In this document: piece by piece, positions 52,074-63,940 of the stretch
How the letters are laid out: each line of letters begins with the position of its first letter
Numbering within the stretch: the first letter of the stretch is position 1
Source of the DNA: Abelmoschus esculentus
Taxonomy: Eukaryota; Streptophyta; Magnoliopsida; Malvales; Malvaceae
Reading direction: 5' to 3'
DNA: 64,000 nt
NCBI GenBank assembly: GCA_035048815.1
Contig: JAUCBN010000017.1
Coordinates: forward strand, 9,420,936 to 9,484,935
Position numbers and translations under genes: made by a program
Notes under the pieces: generated by a model
What the model was told of the DNA's origin: nothing
Seen by the model: the letters and a program-made list of their open reading frames with translations, nothing else
Databases searched by the model: none

Positions 52074-52980
52074 TTAGCGTTTACCATAATTAGATGAGGA
52101 GCTGGATGCCATGCCTGACGAATCAATCTTCAGAACCCCGATGTTAATCAAGTTTTGCATTGTCTTCTTGAACATCATGCAGTTCTCTATCGAGTGTCCT
52201 GTTAAGCCGGCGTGGTATTCGTAATGTACGTTAACATCGTACCAAGCAGGATATGGCGGTATGAAGGGAGTGACACAAGTGGGTCGAACTAGATTTGCCT
52301 CATAAAGAATAGTGTATATCTCCTTGTAGGAAAATGGCAAAGGGGTAAAGGTCTTCTTTGCTTTCTCTCTCTTAGGAATTTGAGTTGTATTTCTTGCGTG
52401 CAGTGGGAAACTCCTGAAGGTCTCAGGAATTGGGTGGGTAACTTCATAGTTCACCTAACGTTCTTACCCCTTAAAACATCCTTTGAGGCTCCCATCCACC
52501 AAAGAGGACAAGATTTTCTTAAGTGCGGCATCGATTTTGTCCAACGCTAGTTTAGTGGGGAAGACAGAGGCATTACAAGCTACCTCATATTGGCGAAGGA
52601 TAGCTTGGTCTTTTTTCGATAGTGTCATCTCTTCACAATCCTGACTCTTGCTTTCTTGCACGAAAGAGCCTTCCGTCGGACCCTTTCCCCTGATTGCGAC
52701 AACCATCAGGTCCTTTAATTCCCTGAACTGTGCCCTAGTTTCATCTTGAAAACTCTTCATGCCTAATAGTATCTCATTCTGATTCTTGATCACTAATTCC
52801 TGTCGTCCTTCGAGTTTGCTCACCTTTGCCGCAAGATTGTTTAGGTTCTTGAGGTTGTAGCTCCGAGGTCATCCCCTTATCCTTCCTAGCATCAGACATG
52901 AATGCCCCTCTTGAGGCCACTCCTCGCCTAGTGAAATTCTTATCCATTTGGTTGGTGTAGTCCTTGAAAAGCTGTCACAT
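52074..52980 (-). pseudogene. gag: Ty3/Gypsy retrotransposon gag remnant (Tat/Ogre-like), broken
   Basis: This would encode the capsid/nucleocapsid polyprotein that packages retroelement RNA in cytoplasmic particles. The probable original start is the ATG at 52980-52978, but the next codon is TGA (52977-52975). The frame then reads MDKNFTRRGVAS and a SDARKDKG segment until about 52860, where the sense frame shifts. The next frame holds a leucine-rich probable coiled coil (LKNLNNLAAKVSKLEG, 52860-52750). It meets two in-frame stops, TAA and TAG, at 52466-52464 and 52457-52455. The same frame then continues to a TAA at 52076-52074. This last part has FSYKEIYTILYEANLV, the proline-rich PPYPAWYDVN and the zinc-knuckle-like EYHAGLTGHSIENC. 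That motif matches the plant Gypsy form (C-E-Y-H-x-G-x2-G-H-S-x2-N-C), but the first Cys is a Tyr. The leader and PBS-like site lie upstream at 54143-54160. No pol follows. Surely non-functional; lineage inferred. Confidence 0.82.
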
Positions 52981-53162
52981 GGTGCCTACAATTAATCCTC
53001 TTATGTTCTTAATTAATGCAAGTTATATGCTTGAAAATGCATGAGATGAAAATACATGAGTAAATGCATGAGATGAACAATGCATGAATGCACTTAAAGG
53101 TATTGATCACGCTAGTGATCGCCCTTTGAGCAACTTTCATCGATTGAGAGATCTCAATGCCC

Positions 53163-53548
53163 CTTTGTTATTATTATTATTTTTTATTTTTTTCTTCTTT
53201 CTTTTTCTTCTCTCGATTTTTTATTTATTTTTCCTTCTTCTTTTTCTTTTCTTCTACCCTCTTTTCCTTATATTTTTACTTCCATATTCTTTTTTTCTTT
53301 TTCTCTCAATTTTTCTTTTTCTCATTGTTTTTTTCTTTCTATTTCTCTTATTTTCTCTTCTCTTTTTTTTCTCTCTCCTTTTTCCTAATCTCTCAATTTC
53401 TATTCCTTCCAACCTCTTTCTTTTTCATTGTTTTTTTTTCTTTTTTTCAAATCTTCTATCGTTTTTTCTTTTCTTCCTTTCCCAAATTTCTATTATTTCT
53501 TTCTAATTTTCTATTTTTCCTTTTTTTCTCTTATTTTTCTATTTTTTA
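53163..53548. repeat. Polypyrimidine tract, ~385 bp
   Basis: Almost pure T/C with T-runs (tttttttttcttttt words), equivalent to a purine tract on the element's sense strand. Same style as 48484-48911. Confidence 0.9.
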
Positions 53549-53884
53549 CTCTAATCATAATGAAAGCATCTAATTGGACAAACCACTTAGATCAACACCT
53601 TTAAATATGAAATGTCTATGCAAATAAAAACACACGAAAAGGTTAGAAAAATAAATAATTGGGCCAACGAAGTAAGAGATAAAACAACCCTATTTATTTC
53701 GTCTAAAACCCTAGGTTATCCACATGGCTCTAATGGGGTGGGTTTTCTATGGTCTCTACATGCAGTTTTGGTACTAGGCGGTACCCAAATTGTCCTTGTT
53801 GTCCTCTTCTAAGAGTAGCAAGGCCCCCGATCATCATCCATTATAGGCTCATGTCAATCGAGTTCAATCCGGAAGGACCGTTTC

Positions 53885-53992
53885 GCTATGCCCATACGAA
53901 GGAACAATATCCTTACGAAAGCATAGGGTAGTCGAGCCCCGAAGGTACTTTGCTAGGCCCATACGAAGGAACAATATCCTCACGAAAGCACT
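53885..53992. repeat. 34 bp direct repeat pair
   Basis: 'gcccatacgaaggaacaata' followed by 'tcct.acgaaagca' occurs at about 53889 and about 53958, with one base difference (tTac / tCac), inside a relatively GC-rich stretch. Confidence 0.9.
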
Positions 53993-54142
53993 AGTGTTTT
54001 CCTCCCACTTAGAGAGACAGGTTGGAATATGTTGAAGTTCGAATTAATAAACAAATAATAATTTAATTGTCACTTTATTTCACAACTTCCAAAATTAATT
54101 AAGCGGTATTTAAAAACAAGGCTTGACTCGTTTGAAAAAACG

Positions 54143-54160
54143 TCCCCAGCGGAGTTACCA
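54143..54160 (-). promoter_or_regulatory. Putative primer-binding site of the minus-strand Gypsy element
   Basis: On the minus strand this reads TGGTAACTCCGCTGGGGA. It begins with TGG, as a PBS complementary to a tRNA CCA end must. It resembles the TGGCGACTCCGCTGGGGA that I recall following the 5' LTR in Tat/Ogre-type plant elements (possibly tRNA-Arg primed). The CG to TA difference is what CpG deamination on both strands would give. Its position, ~1.16 kb upstream of gag, fits. Confidence 0.6.
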
Positions 54161-57100
54161 AATATAGCGACCCTTTCGCTAATTAAAAATTTATGTTTAC
54201 TAAAAAGGTGCTATTTTTGAAAGAGTGAAAATTAAGAGTTTAAAGTGCCTCAAAATTAGGAAATTTAGGGTTTAACTTTAAAAAGGAAAATTTGAGATAA
54301 AAATTGAGAATTAAAATTTAGGCTTAAAAATTAGGAATTTGGGTTGCAAATTGAAAATCGATTTGAGAAATGGGGAATTAGGAATTTAGGACTAAGAATG
54401 GAAATTGAATTAAAAAAGAAATTAGGGCTTGAAAACACTTAACATGAAAAGACTTATAAAATCGTGGATTTTAAAAAAAGACTGAAATTTAAAAGGGAAA
54501 TTTGAGATTAAAAATTAAAAATTTAAAAAAGGATTAAAAAAAGTTGGAAAAGAATTTTAAAAACTGTTGGGAGTCGCCATCGGCCATTTTGGTAAGCCGG
54601 ATACCGTAAAAACCAGAGATTCGAAAAAGAAGGGTCCGAGAGTCGATTACGGTTTAAAAATGAGTTTAGGGTTTAGAAACCACCCAAGAATTGACACCAT
54701 TATCAAAATAACTACTTAAATTAATTTTGGATTTTCTGGATTAAAGTGGTATTTAAATTAACGTTTGTTTAAAAATTCGAATCGAGTTTTATTTTATCAT
54801 GTGTTATTCGAAGGCAACGCATACACCGCGACCACTATGTTGGAACACGAGCCCGTTACGACCAAATAAAGACGTTTAAAATTAGGCTCATTAATTACTA
54901 GAGTGGTGTGAAATGAACAAGATAAATATATACCAATCAAATACACATGGCATAATATAAATGAAGCATAAAATAGACATGCAAAACAAAATAATAGAAG
55001 TATTAAATAAATAATAATAAACAAATAGCAACATAAGTGAGAAGTAGATTTAAATTCGAATAAAATTAGACATGTATAAAATCATATATTTAAAGACATA
55101 AAAACATGCACAAATATGACCAACCTAAGTAAATGAACAAATAAATAACATATATATATAAGGCATGACAAAAATAAGAATAGCAAACATATAGAATATG
55201 CATGATAAAATAAATTAAATGCATTATAAAACAAGAAACATGATAAAGCAAATGAACAAATAATATAAAGAAGAGCAAATAAAATAACAAGACATGAATA
55301 ATTAAATAAACCTAAATAAATATGAATACATGACATATTATGGGATAAATGAAGTACAAATAAACATACAAAACAAATAAAAAGTAATGATACATGATAG
55401 AATAAAAAGTGTACAATAAATACATGAATATGAGCACATAGCACAAAAAAGTATAACGCATGACAAAGGAAATGAAAAAGCATGATAAATATACAAATAA
55501 ATGGACAAATAAATAATAAATAGATAAATAAAATGATGAGAAAACTAAATAACAAAGTAAAAGGAAATGAACCAAAACCATAATAATAAAAAGAGACTAC
55601 TAGAATGGACTAGATTAAAAAACGAAATAAAGTATTAAGGATTCGAAAAGCAATTTAGCCAGGGGAAGGGCTCAAAAGCGGACAAAAAAACACGGGGGGA
55701 CCCATTTGCAAATAAACAAAATCAAAAAAGAAGATTTCGGGTTGATTCAGGACTGAAATGAAAGAATTTGAAAACTTGCAAGGGCTGCAGGGTGAATTAA
55801 AGGGACACGGGGTGGTTTACGAGGTAATAAAACCATTTCTTAAAAATCTAATGAGTATAAAACTCATTTAATCCCGCTAAAACAAACCTTTTTCTCATTT
55901 TTCAACCAAAAATAAAATACCTCCCCCCCATTTCTCTGTTCAGTTCTTCTAGAAAGGATGAACAAGTTGAACGTTCATCCTTTCAACCCAGAAACCACCG
56001 CATATTTCAGAATCCGGCCACCACCTACGGTGGTCGGCGAAGTAAAATCTATCCCTTTTCCTTTCAAAAAAACTTTCTTACTTCGAAATAAAACTCCTCT
56101 TTTACAAACAAAACAAAATCAGAGTCAAAGCTTCCACCTTTTATAAAAAGAAACCAAAGCGAGATTGACATTAGAACCATTTTTGGTTCGATTTAGAAGA
56201 ACGGAAAGTGATGGAGACTCTTTTTCCTCTTGACTCACCCCTAACTGACGAAGCGGCCATTGGTTTATTGTCGATCGAAGGAGAGTGTTCTGATGACCTC
56301 TAAATTGAAAGATACCAAAAAAAGAAAACAACTCTACTTTTTGTATCGATTCTATACTATGAAAAAAACAGAGTATTTACCACTGAATTTGTGTTCTTTT
56401 GATTTCAATGGTGGTTCCCCCAATGTATTACAAAGTTAGGGCTTTTCTCTTCTTAAAGCCCTATTTTATTACACTGATTAAAACTTAAAATATCCTTTTT
56501 TGCTTTGTTTAAGTCTGAAATCCCTGATTTTGGTTGTGATGTTTTCTTTATTCGCATTCTGTGAGTTTCTGAAATTGTCGGTTCCATGTCGTTTACTATT
56601 CTGAATTTGCTGAAGGATACTGATTTTTGCCGTAATTCCTTGTACAATTCTGATGTTTTGTTTGTTTTTGCTCATGTGGTTGATACGGGACGAGAGGGGA
56701 ACATGGGACATGGCTGTCATCGTGGCCGTCGGAGAAGAGAGGGACCACTAAGAAGGGATCGATCACGAAAGGGAGACGAGCGGACTCCAGAGTATCCGAA
56801 AGGGCACATGCGTGCGATACACGCTCGTTGAGTTCTCAAACAGTCGCACGTGAGGAAACCGATTAGCCGCGCGTTGGAGCATCTGATTCTGGACGGTTAT
56901 GCTCCCCTTAATTTGAGCCATTAGATTAGGTACTTAGATCTAACGGCTGGGCTTGACGACTGCCAAAAGAGATAGTAAGGGTATTAGGGTTTCTCTTATC
57001 AGATGGGTTTTGGGCCATTGTTAATTAGCTGGTGGGTTTTATTATTTACTGGATCTTAATTGTAAATAAAATGGGCTACTGATATATATTTGGTTTTATC

Positions 57101-57759
57101 TTATTTAATCATATTTTATAATAATAATAAATATAATACTATTAATATTAATAAAAAGATGGTAAAATAAATTATAATAATAATAGAAACAAAAACGAAA
57201 GGAAACTAAATATTTAAAAGATTAAATAGAAAAAAATATATACTTTTTCGAATTTTGCTTTAAATAATACATATTATGATATTTGTAATGAAAATGAAAA
57301 AAATCAAATAGTATAAATAATATGCACATATAATATCCTGGACCTTTTATATATATATATATTGCAATGATAATAAATAATAATAGTAAATAAAATAAAC
57401 AAAGAAGAAAAGATCATAAAAAAATGAAAAACCTTTAATAGTTTTATTTTAACTGTAGAATATTATAATTAGTGGTCACAACCTAATATATTTTTTGGCT
57501 TTTGATTTTAAATAACATATGATAACGAGAGAAATAATAAAAACAAAATACACAGAAGCTAAATAATATTTTAATAACAAAATTGCACTAAATTAAAAAC
57601 CAAAAAAGGAATATATATATATATACAAAAAGAGTAATATAATATTTTTAGATTTCTTAAAAGAAAACAGTAACACATATAATAGTATATATTTACAAAG
57701 TCAAAGAAAAGGAAAATAGATACAAATTAACAAATATATCAATATAATGTTTAGCTTTT
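54161..57759 (-). mobile_element. Putative 5' LTR region of the minus-strand Gypsy element
   Basis: This lies immediately upstream (minus sense) of the PBS-like site, so position makes it LTR. 54565-54660 contains 'gggagtcgccatcggcc', 'taagccggataccgtaaa' and 'gggtccgagagtcgattacg', reminiscent of conserved blocks in such LTRs. The rest includes a very AT-rich stretch (54890-55580), a GC-richer stretch (56690-56960) with 'atctaacggctgggctt', and an AT-rich tail with (TA)n runs at 57349 and 57613. The outer TG end is not identified and no second LTR copy is visible in the window, so the extent is uncertain. No gene is supported in these 3.6 kb. Confidence 0.45.
57340..57366 (-). promoter_or_regulatory. 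TATA-like element on the minus strand within the putative LTR
   Basis: The minus strand reads 'atatatatataaaaggtcc', a TATA run followed by AAAGG. It is at a plausible place for an LTR promoter, but simple (TA)n sequence gives such matches easily. Confidence 0.25.
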
Positions 57760-58060
57760 GTTTAGCTTCATCTAAGCTAACTGAGCTGACACTGAGCTAA
57801 TATTTACTCCTTGAGCTATAGGTAAGTCCTATGAAGAAAACATAATAATAGAAATAATGAGAATACTTAAAATAACTTAATATAAATTTAGATCTAAGCT
57901 GAAACTTAATAATGTGGTTATATTGACTATTCATATTTATAGCCTAATTCATATAACTCTTAAGTAGCTTACTATAAAGTATATAAAAGTAATAAATACT
58001 AAGATCAGTAAGGTAACTCACCTTTGATCCCATGCGTGAAATGAAGCATGAAAGAATGAG
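57760..58060 (-). repeat. Segment U, inverted copy
   Basis: The reverse complement matches 41690-41996 ('cttcataggacttac', 'ttcagcttagatct', 'cacgcatgggatcaaagg') with scattered changes. Here U lies to the left of a plus-strand minisatellite, whereas at 41674 and 63941 it lies to the right in the opposite orientation. U copies therefore bracket the minisatellite-satellite-minisatellite block as inverted repeats. Confidence 0.87.
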
Positions 58061-58065
58061 ATAAA

Positions 58066-58510
58066 TGAGAGGGGTCATTTATCGCGACATACGCTCGAAG
58101 AGAGGGGTTGTCCATCACGGTATACGCTCTAACAAAGGGACCACTCACCATGACATGCACTTGAAGAGAGGGGGCTTTCTTTGCGGTATACGCTCAAAGA
58201 GAGGTCGTCCATCACGGTATACGCTCTAAGAAAGGGATCATTAATTATAACATACACTCGAAGAGAGGGGTCATTCATAGCAACATACGCTAAAAGAGTG
58301 GGGTCTTTCATCATTGTATACGCTCAAACAGAGGAACCGTTTACCATGACATGCACTCCAATAGAGGGATCTTTAATCGCGACATACGCTCAAAGAGAGG
58401 GGTTGTCCATCACGGCATACGCTCAAAGAGAAGGACCGTTTATATGCTCGAAGAGAGGGATCATTCATCACTACATACGCTCAAAGAGAGGGCTTGTCCA
58501 TCACGGTATA
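58066..58510. repeat. 33 bp minisatellite array 3, cut by satellite
   Basis: About 13 units of the three usual types, plus-strand orientation. It ends abruptly inside a unit ('catcacggtata') where satellite begins in the middle of a monomer ('atatttaataatggg'). Confidence 0.92.
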
Positions 58511-61500
58511 ATATTTAATAATGGGCTTTTGAACAAAATTATACAGATTAATCTCAAATTTTAAGGTTTTTACTCGGTTAAAATTCGAATGAATTCTTTA
58601 TAGCGCACATTTAAACATGCTCGTAGTAATCGCATCAAAACGACAACTAAATGTTATTAAATTAAATTTTATGAGTTCAAATAGTTAATTATAGGCTTTT
58701 GAACAAAATTATACAGAATAATCTCAAATCTTCAGCTTTTTACTCGGTTAAAATTCGAACGGATTCTCTATAGAGCACATTTAGACATGCTCGTATTAAT
58801 CGCATCAAAACGACAACCAAATGTTATTAAATTAAATTTTATGAGTTCAAATAGTTAATTATAGGCTTTTGAACAAAATTATATAGATTAATCTCAAATT
58901 TTCAGCTTTTTACTCGGTTAAAATTCGAACGGAATCTCTATAAAGCCCATTTAGACATGCAAGTTTTAATCACATCAAAACGATAAACAAATTTTATTAA
59001 AATCAAATTTTATGATTTCAAATATTTAATTATTAGCTTTTGAACAAAATTATAAAGATTAATTTGAAATTTTCAGAATTTTACTCGGTTAAAATTAGAA
59101 CGAAATCTCTATAAAGGACATTTAGACATGCACGTTTTAATCCCAACAAAACGACAACCAAATGTTATTAAATCAAATTTTATGAGTTTAATTATTTAAT
59201 TATGGGCTTTTGAACTAAATTATACAGATTAATCTGAAATTTTAAGGTTTTTACTCGGTTAAAATTCGAACGGATTCTCTATAGAGCACATTTAGACATG
59301 CTCGTATTAATCGCATCAAAACGACAACCAAATGTTATTAAATCAATATGAGTTTAAATATTTAATTATAGGCTTTTGAACAAAATTATTCAGATTAATC
59401 TCAAATTTTCAGCTTTTTACTCGGTTAAAATTGGAACGGAATCTATATAAAGCCCATTTAGACATACACGTTTTAATTGCATCGAAACGACAATCAAATT
59501 TTATTAAAATCAAATTTTATGATTTCAAATATTTAATTATTAGATTTTGAACAAAATTATAAAGATTAATCTCAAATTTTCAGAATTTTACTCGGTTAAA
59601 ATTAGAACGGAATCTCTATAAAGCCCATTTAGACATCCACATTTTAATCCCAACAAAACGACAACCAAATGTTATTAAATCAAATTTTATGAGTTTAAAT
59701 ATTTAATTATGGGATTTTGAACCAAATTATACAGATTAATATCAAATTTTTAGCCTTTTACTCGGTTAAAATTCGAACGGAATCCTTATAAAGACCATTT
59801 AGACATGCACAGTTTAATCGCATCAAAACGACAACTAAATGTTGTTAAATTAAATTTTATGAGTTCAAATAGTTAATTATAGGCTTTTGAACAAAATTAT
59901 ACAAATTAATCTCAAATTTTTAGCTTTTTACTCGGTTAAAATTCGAACGAAATCTTTATAAAGCCCATTTAGACATGCACGTTTTAATCGCAACAAAACG
60001 ACAACTAAAATGTTATTAAATCAAATTTTATAAGTTCAAATACTTGATTATGGGCTTTTGAATAAAATTATACAGATTAATCTCAAATTTTCAGCTTTTT
60101 ACACGTTTAAAAGTCGAACGGAAGCTCTATAAAGCCCATTTAGACATGCACGTTTTAATCGCAACAAAACGACAACTAAAATGTTATTAGATCAAATTTT
60201 ATGAGTTCAAATACTTGATTATGGGCTTTTGAGCAAAATTATACAAATTGATCTCAAATTTTTAGCTTTTTACTCGTTTAAAATTCGAACGGAATCTCTA
60301 TAAAGCCCATTTAGACATGCATGTTTTAATCGCATTAAAATGATAACCAAATTTTATTAAATCAAATTTTATGAGTTTAAATATTTAATAATGGGCTTTT
60401 GAAAAAAATTATACACATTAATCTCAAATTTTAAGGTTTTTGCTCTGTTAAAATTTGAACGAATTCTCTATATCGCATATTTAGACATGCTCATAGTAAT
60501 CGCATCAAAACGAAAACCAAATGTTATTAAATTAAATTTTATGAGTTCAAATAGTTAATTATAGGCTTTTGAACAAAATTATACAAATTAATCTCAAATT
60601 TTCAGCTTTTTACTCGGTTAAAATTCGAACGGAAACTCTATAAAGCCCATTTAGACATGCACGGTTTAATCGCATCAAAACGACAACCAAATGTTATTAA
60701 ATTAAATTTTATGAGTTCAAATTGTTATTTATAGGCTTTTAAACAAAATTATACAAATTAATCTCAAATTTTCAGCTTTTTACTCGGTTAAAATTCAAAC
60801 AGAATCTCTATAAAGCCCATTTAGACATATACGTTTTAATCACAACAAAACAATAATTAAAATGTTATTAAATCAAATTTTATGAGTTCAAATACTTCAT
60901 TATGGGCTTTTGAACAAAATTTTATAGATTAATCTTAAATTTTCATCTTTTTACTCGGTTAAAATTCGAACGAAATCCCTATAAAACCCATTTAGACATG
61001 CATGTTTTAATCGCATCAAAACGATAACTAAATTTTTTTAAATCAAATTTTATGAGTTTAGATATTTAATTATGGGCTTTTGAACAAAATTATATTGATT
61101 AATCTCAAATTTTAAGGTTTTCACTCGGTTAAAATTCGAACGAATTCTTTATAGCGCACATTTAGACATGCTCGTATTAATCTCATCAAAACGAAAACCA
61201 AATGTTATTAAATTAAATTTTATGAGTTCAAATAGTTAATTATAGGCTTTTGAACAATATTATACAGATTAATCTCAAATTTTTAGCTTTTTACTCGTTT
61301 AAAATTCGAACGGAATCTCTATAGAGAACTTTTAGACATGCTCGTATTAATCGCATCAAAACGACAACCAAATGTTATTAAATTAAATTTTTTGAGTTCA
61401 AATAGTTAATTATAGGCTTTTGAACACAATTTTACAGATTAATCTCAAATTTTCAGCTATGTACTCGGTTAAAATTCGAACAGAATCTCTACAAAGCCCA

Positions 61501-62784
61501 TTTAGACATGCACGGTTTAATCGTATCAAAACGACAACCAAATGTTATTAAATTAAATTTTATGAGTTCAAATAGTTAATTATAGGCTTTTGAACAAAAT
61601 TATAAAGATTAATCTCAAATTTTCAGCTTTTTACTCGGTTAAAATTCGAACGGAATCTCTATAAAGCCCATTTAGACATGCACGTTTTAATCGCATCAAA
61701 AAGACAACCAAATTTTATTAAAATCAAATTTTATGATTTCAAATATTTAATTATTAGATTTTGAACAAAATTATATAGATTAATCTCAAATTTTAAAGTT
61801 TTTACTCGGTAAAAATTCGAACGGATTCTCTATAGAGCACATTTAGAAATGGTCGTATTTATCGCATCAAAACGACAATCAAATATTATTAAATTAAATT
61901 TTATGAGTTCAAATAGTTAATTAAAGGCTTTTGAACAAAATTATACAGATTAATCTCAAATTTTCAGCTTTTTACTCGGTTAAAATTCGAACGGAATCTC
62001 TATAAAGCCCATTTACATCAAAACGACAACCAAATTTTATTAAAATAAAATTTTATGATTTTAAATATTTAATTATTAGCTTTTGAACAGAGTTATACAG
62101 ATTAATCTCAAATTTTTAGAATTTTACTCGGTTAAAGTTAGAACGGAATCTCTATAAAGCCCATTTAGACATACACGTTTTAATCCCAACAAAACGACAA
62201 CCAAATGTTATTAAATCAAATTTTATGTGTTTAAATATTTAATTATGGGCTTTTGAACAAAATTATACAGATTAATCTCAAATTTTCAGCTTTTTACTCG
62301 GTTAAAATTCGAACGGAATCTCTATAAAGCCCATTTAGACATGCACGTTTTAATTCCATCAAAACGACAACCAAATTGTATTAAAATCAAATTTTATGAT
62401 TTCAAATTTTTAATTATTAGCTTTTGAACAAAATTATACAGATTAATCTCAAATTTTCAGAATTTTACTCGGTTAAAATTAGAATGGATTCTCTATAAAG
62501 CCTATTTAGACATGCACATTTTAATCACAACAAAATGACAACCAAAATGTTATTAAATCAAATTTTATGAGTTCAAATACTTGATTATGAGCTGTTGAAC
62601 AAAATTATAAAGATTAATCTCAAATTTTTAGCTTTTTACTCGGTTAAAATTCAAACGGAATCTCTATAAAGCCCATTTAGACATGCACAGTTTTATCCCA
62701 TCAAAAAGATAACCAAATTTTATTAAATTAAATTTTATGATGTCAAATAATTAATTATTAGCTTTTGAACAAAATTTTACAGAT
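58511..62784. repeat. ~170 bp satellite B, duplicate of 30281-40517 lacking six higher-order units
   Basis: About 25 monomers. From 58511 it follows 30281 onward (offset ~28,230, small indels). It contains one 1022 bp-type unit with the mark at 59779, then follows 37683-40090 at offset 22,097. After one extra monomer (~62190-62350) it follows to the satellite end at offset 22,267. Small private changes include a short deletion at 59343 ('aaatcaatatgag') in place of the usual 'ttaaatcaaattttatgag'. Confidence 0.94.
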
Positions 62785-63940
62785 AGGTCAAAGAAATGGG
62801 TCATCGACCATCGTATACGCTCTATGAAAAGGACTGTTCATTATGATATGTACTTGAAGAGAGGGGTCATTCATCGCGACATATGCTCAATGTGACTGGT
62901 CGTCCATCACGGTATACGCTCAAATAGGGGAAATTCTCCATGTCCCGCACTCGAGGAGAAGGGTCATTCATCGCAACATACGCTGAAATCAAGGGGTCGT
63001 CCATCAAGGTATACGCTCAAAGAGAGGGACCATTCATTATGACATATGCTCGAAGAGAGGGACCATTCATTATGACATATGCTCGAAGATAGGGGTCATT
63101 CACCGCAATATACGCTCAAAGAGAGCGGTCGTCCATCACGGTATACGCTCGAAGAGAGGGGTCATTCATCACGACATACTCTTAAAAAGAGGGGTCGTCT
63201 GTCACGGTATAATCTCTAAGAGAGGGACTGTTTATTATAAAATGCACTTGAAGAGTGAGGTCATTCATCGCGCCTTACGCACAAATAGAGGGATCGTCCA
63301 TTATAGTATTCGCTCAAAGGGAGGGATCGTTCATTATGACATACGCTTGAAGAGATCATTGATTCACAAGGTCATACACTCAAAGAGCGGGGTCAGCCAT
63401 CAAGGTATACGCTCTAAGAAAGATACGTTTTTTTTATAACATGCCCTCGAAGAGAGGGGTTATTCATTGCAATATACGCTCAAAGAGAGGAGTTGTCCAT
63501 CACGGTATACGCTCAAAGAGAGGGACCATTCACCATGACATGCACTCAAAGAGAGGGATCATTCATCGCGACATACGCTCAAAGAGAGGGGTCGTCTATC
63601 ACGGCATACACTCAAAGAGAGGAATCGTTCATTATGACATATGCTTGAAGAGAGGAGTCATTCACCGCGATATACGTTCATAGAGAGGGGTTCATCCATC
63701 ACGGAATACGCTACAAAAATGGGACCGTTTATTCTAACATGCACTCGAAGGGATGTGTCATTCATCGTGACATACTCTCAAAGAGAGGGACTGTTCACCA
63801 TGACATGCACTCGAAGAGAGGGGTCGTTCATCCCAACATACGCTCAAAGAGAAGGGTCATCGATCACGCTATTAGCTCAAATATAGAAACCGTTCATTAT
63901 GACTTACACTCGAAGAGAGGGGTCATTTATCATGACGTAC
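62785..63940. repeat. 33 bp minisatellite array 4, duplicate of 40518-41673
   Basis: Nearly base-for-base identical to array 1 at +22,267 (for example the block at 40975-41172 equals 63242-63439). I noticed only isolated differences (41211-type 'gtcattcattg' versus 'gttattcattg', 'gcattcgaag' versus 'gcactcgaag'). Confidence 0.95.

Larger units (their letters stand above)
52981..54142 (-). other. Retroelement 5' leader between PBS and gag
   Basis: Between the PBS-like site and the gag start on the minus strand. It contains 'atgcatga' repeats (53035-53092), a long polypyrimidine tract (53163-53548) and a 34 bp direct repeat (53888 and 53956). No reading frame with a recognisable domain; the poly-Phe frames are compositional. 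A gene-free leader of this size fits large plant Gypsy elements. Confidence 0.5.

Noticed and set aside
53084..53573. Phe-rich ORFs near 53.1-53.6 kb
   Set aside because: Same polypyrimidine composition effect.
55082..55581. Overlapping Tyr/Phe/Leu/Ile-rich minus-strand ORFs resembling transmembrane proteins
   Set aside because: They are produced by AT-rich sequence with 'aaataaa' and 'catga' words, overlap in multiple frames and contain no recognisable motif.
56586..56831. 81-codon ORF with an Arg-rich tail in a GC-richer stretch
   Set aside because: It lies in the putative LTR, no domain is recognisable, and the Arg-rich part follows from local GC composition.
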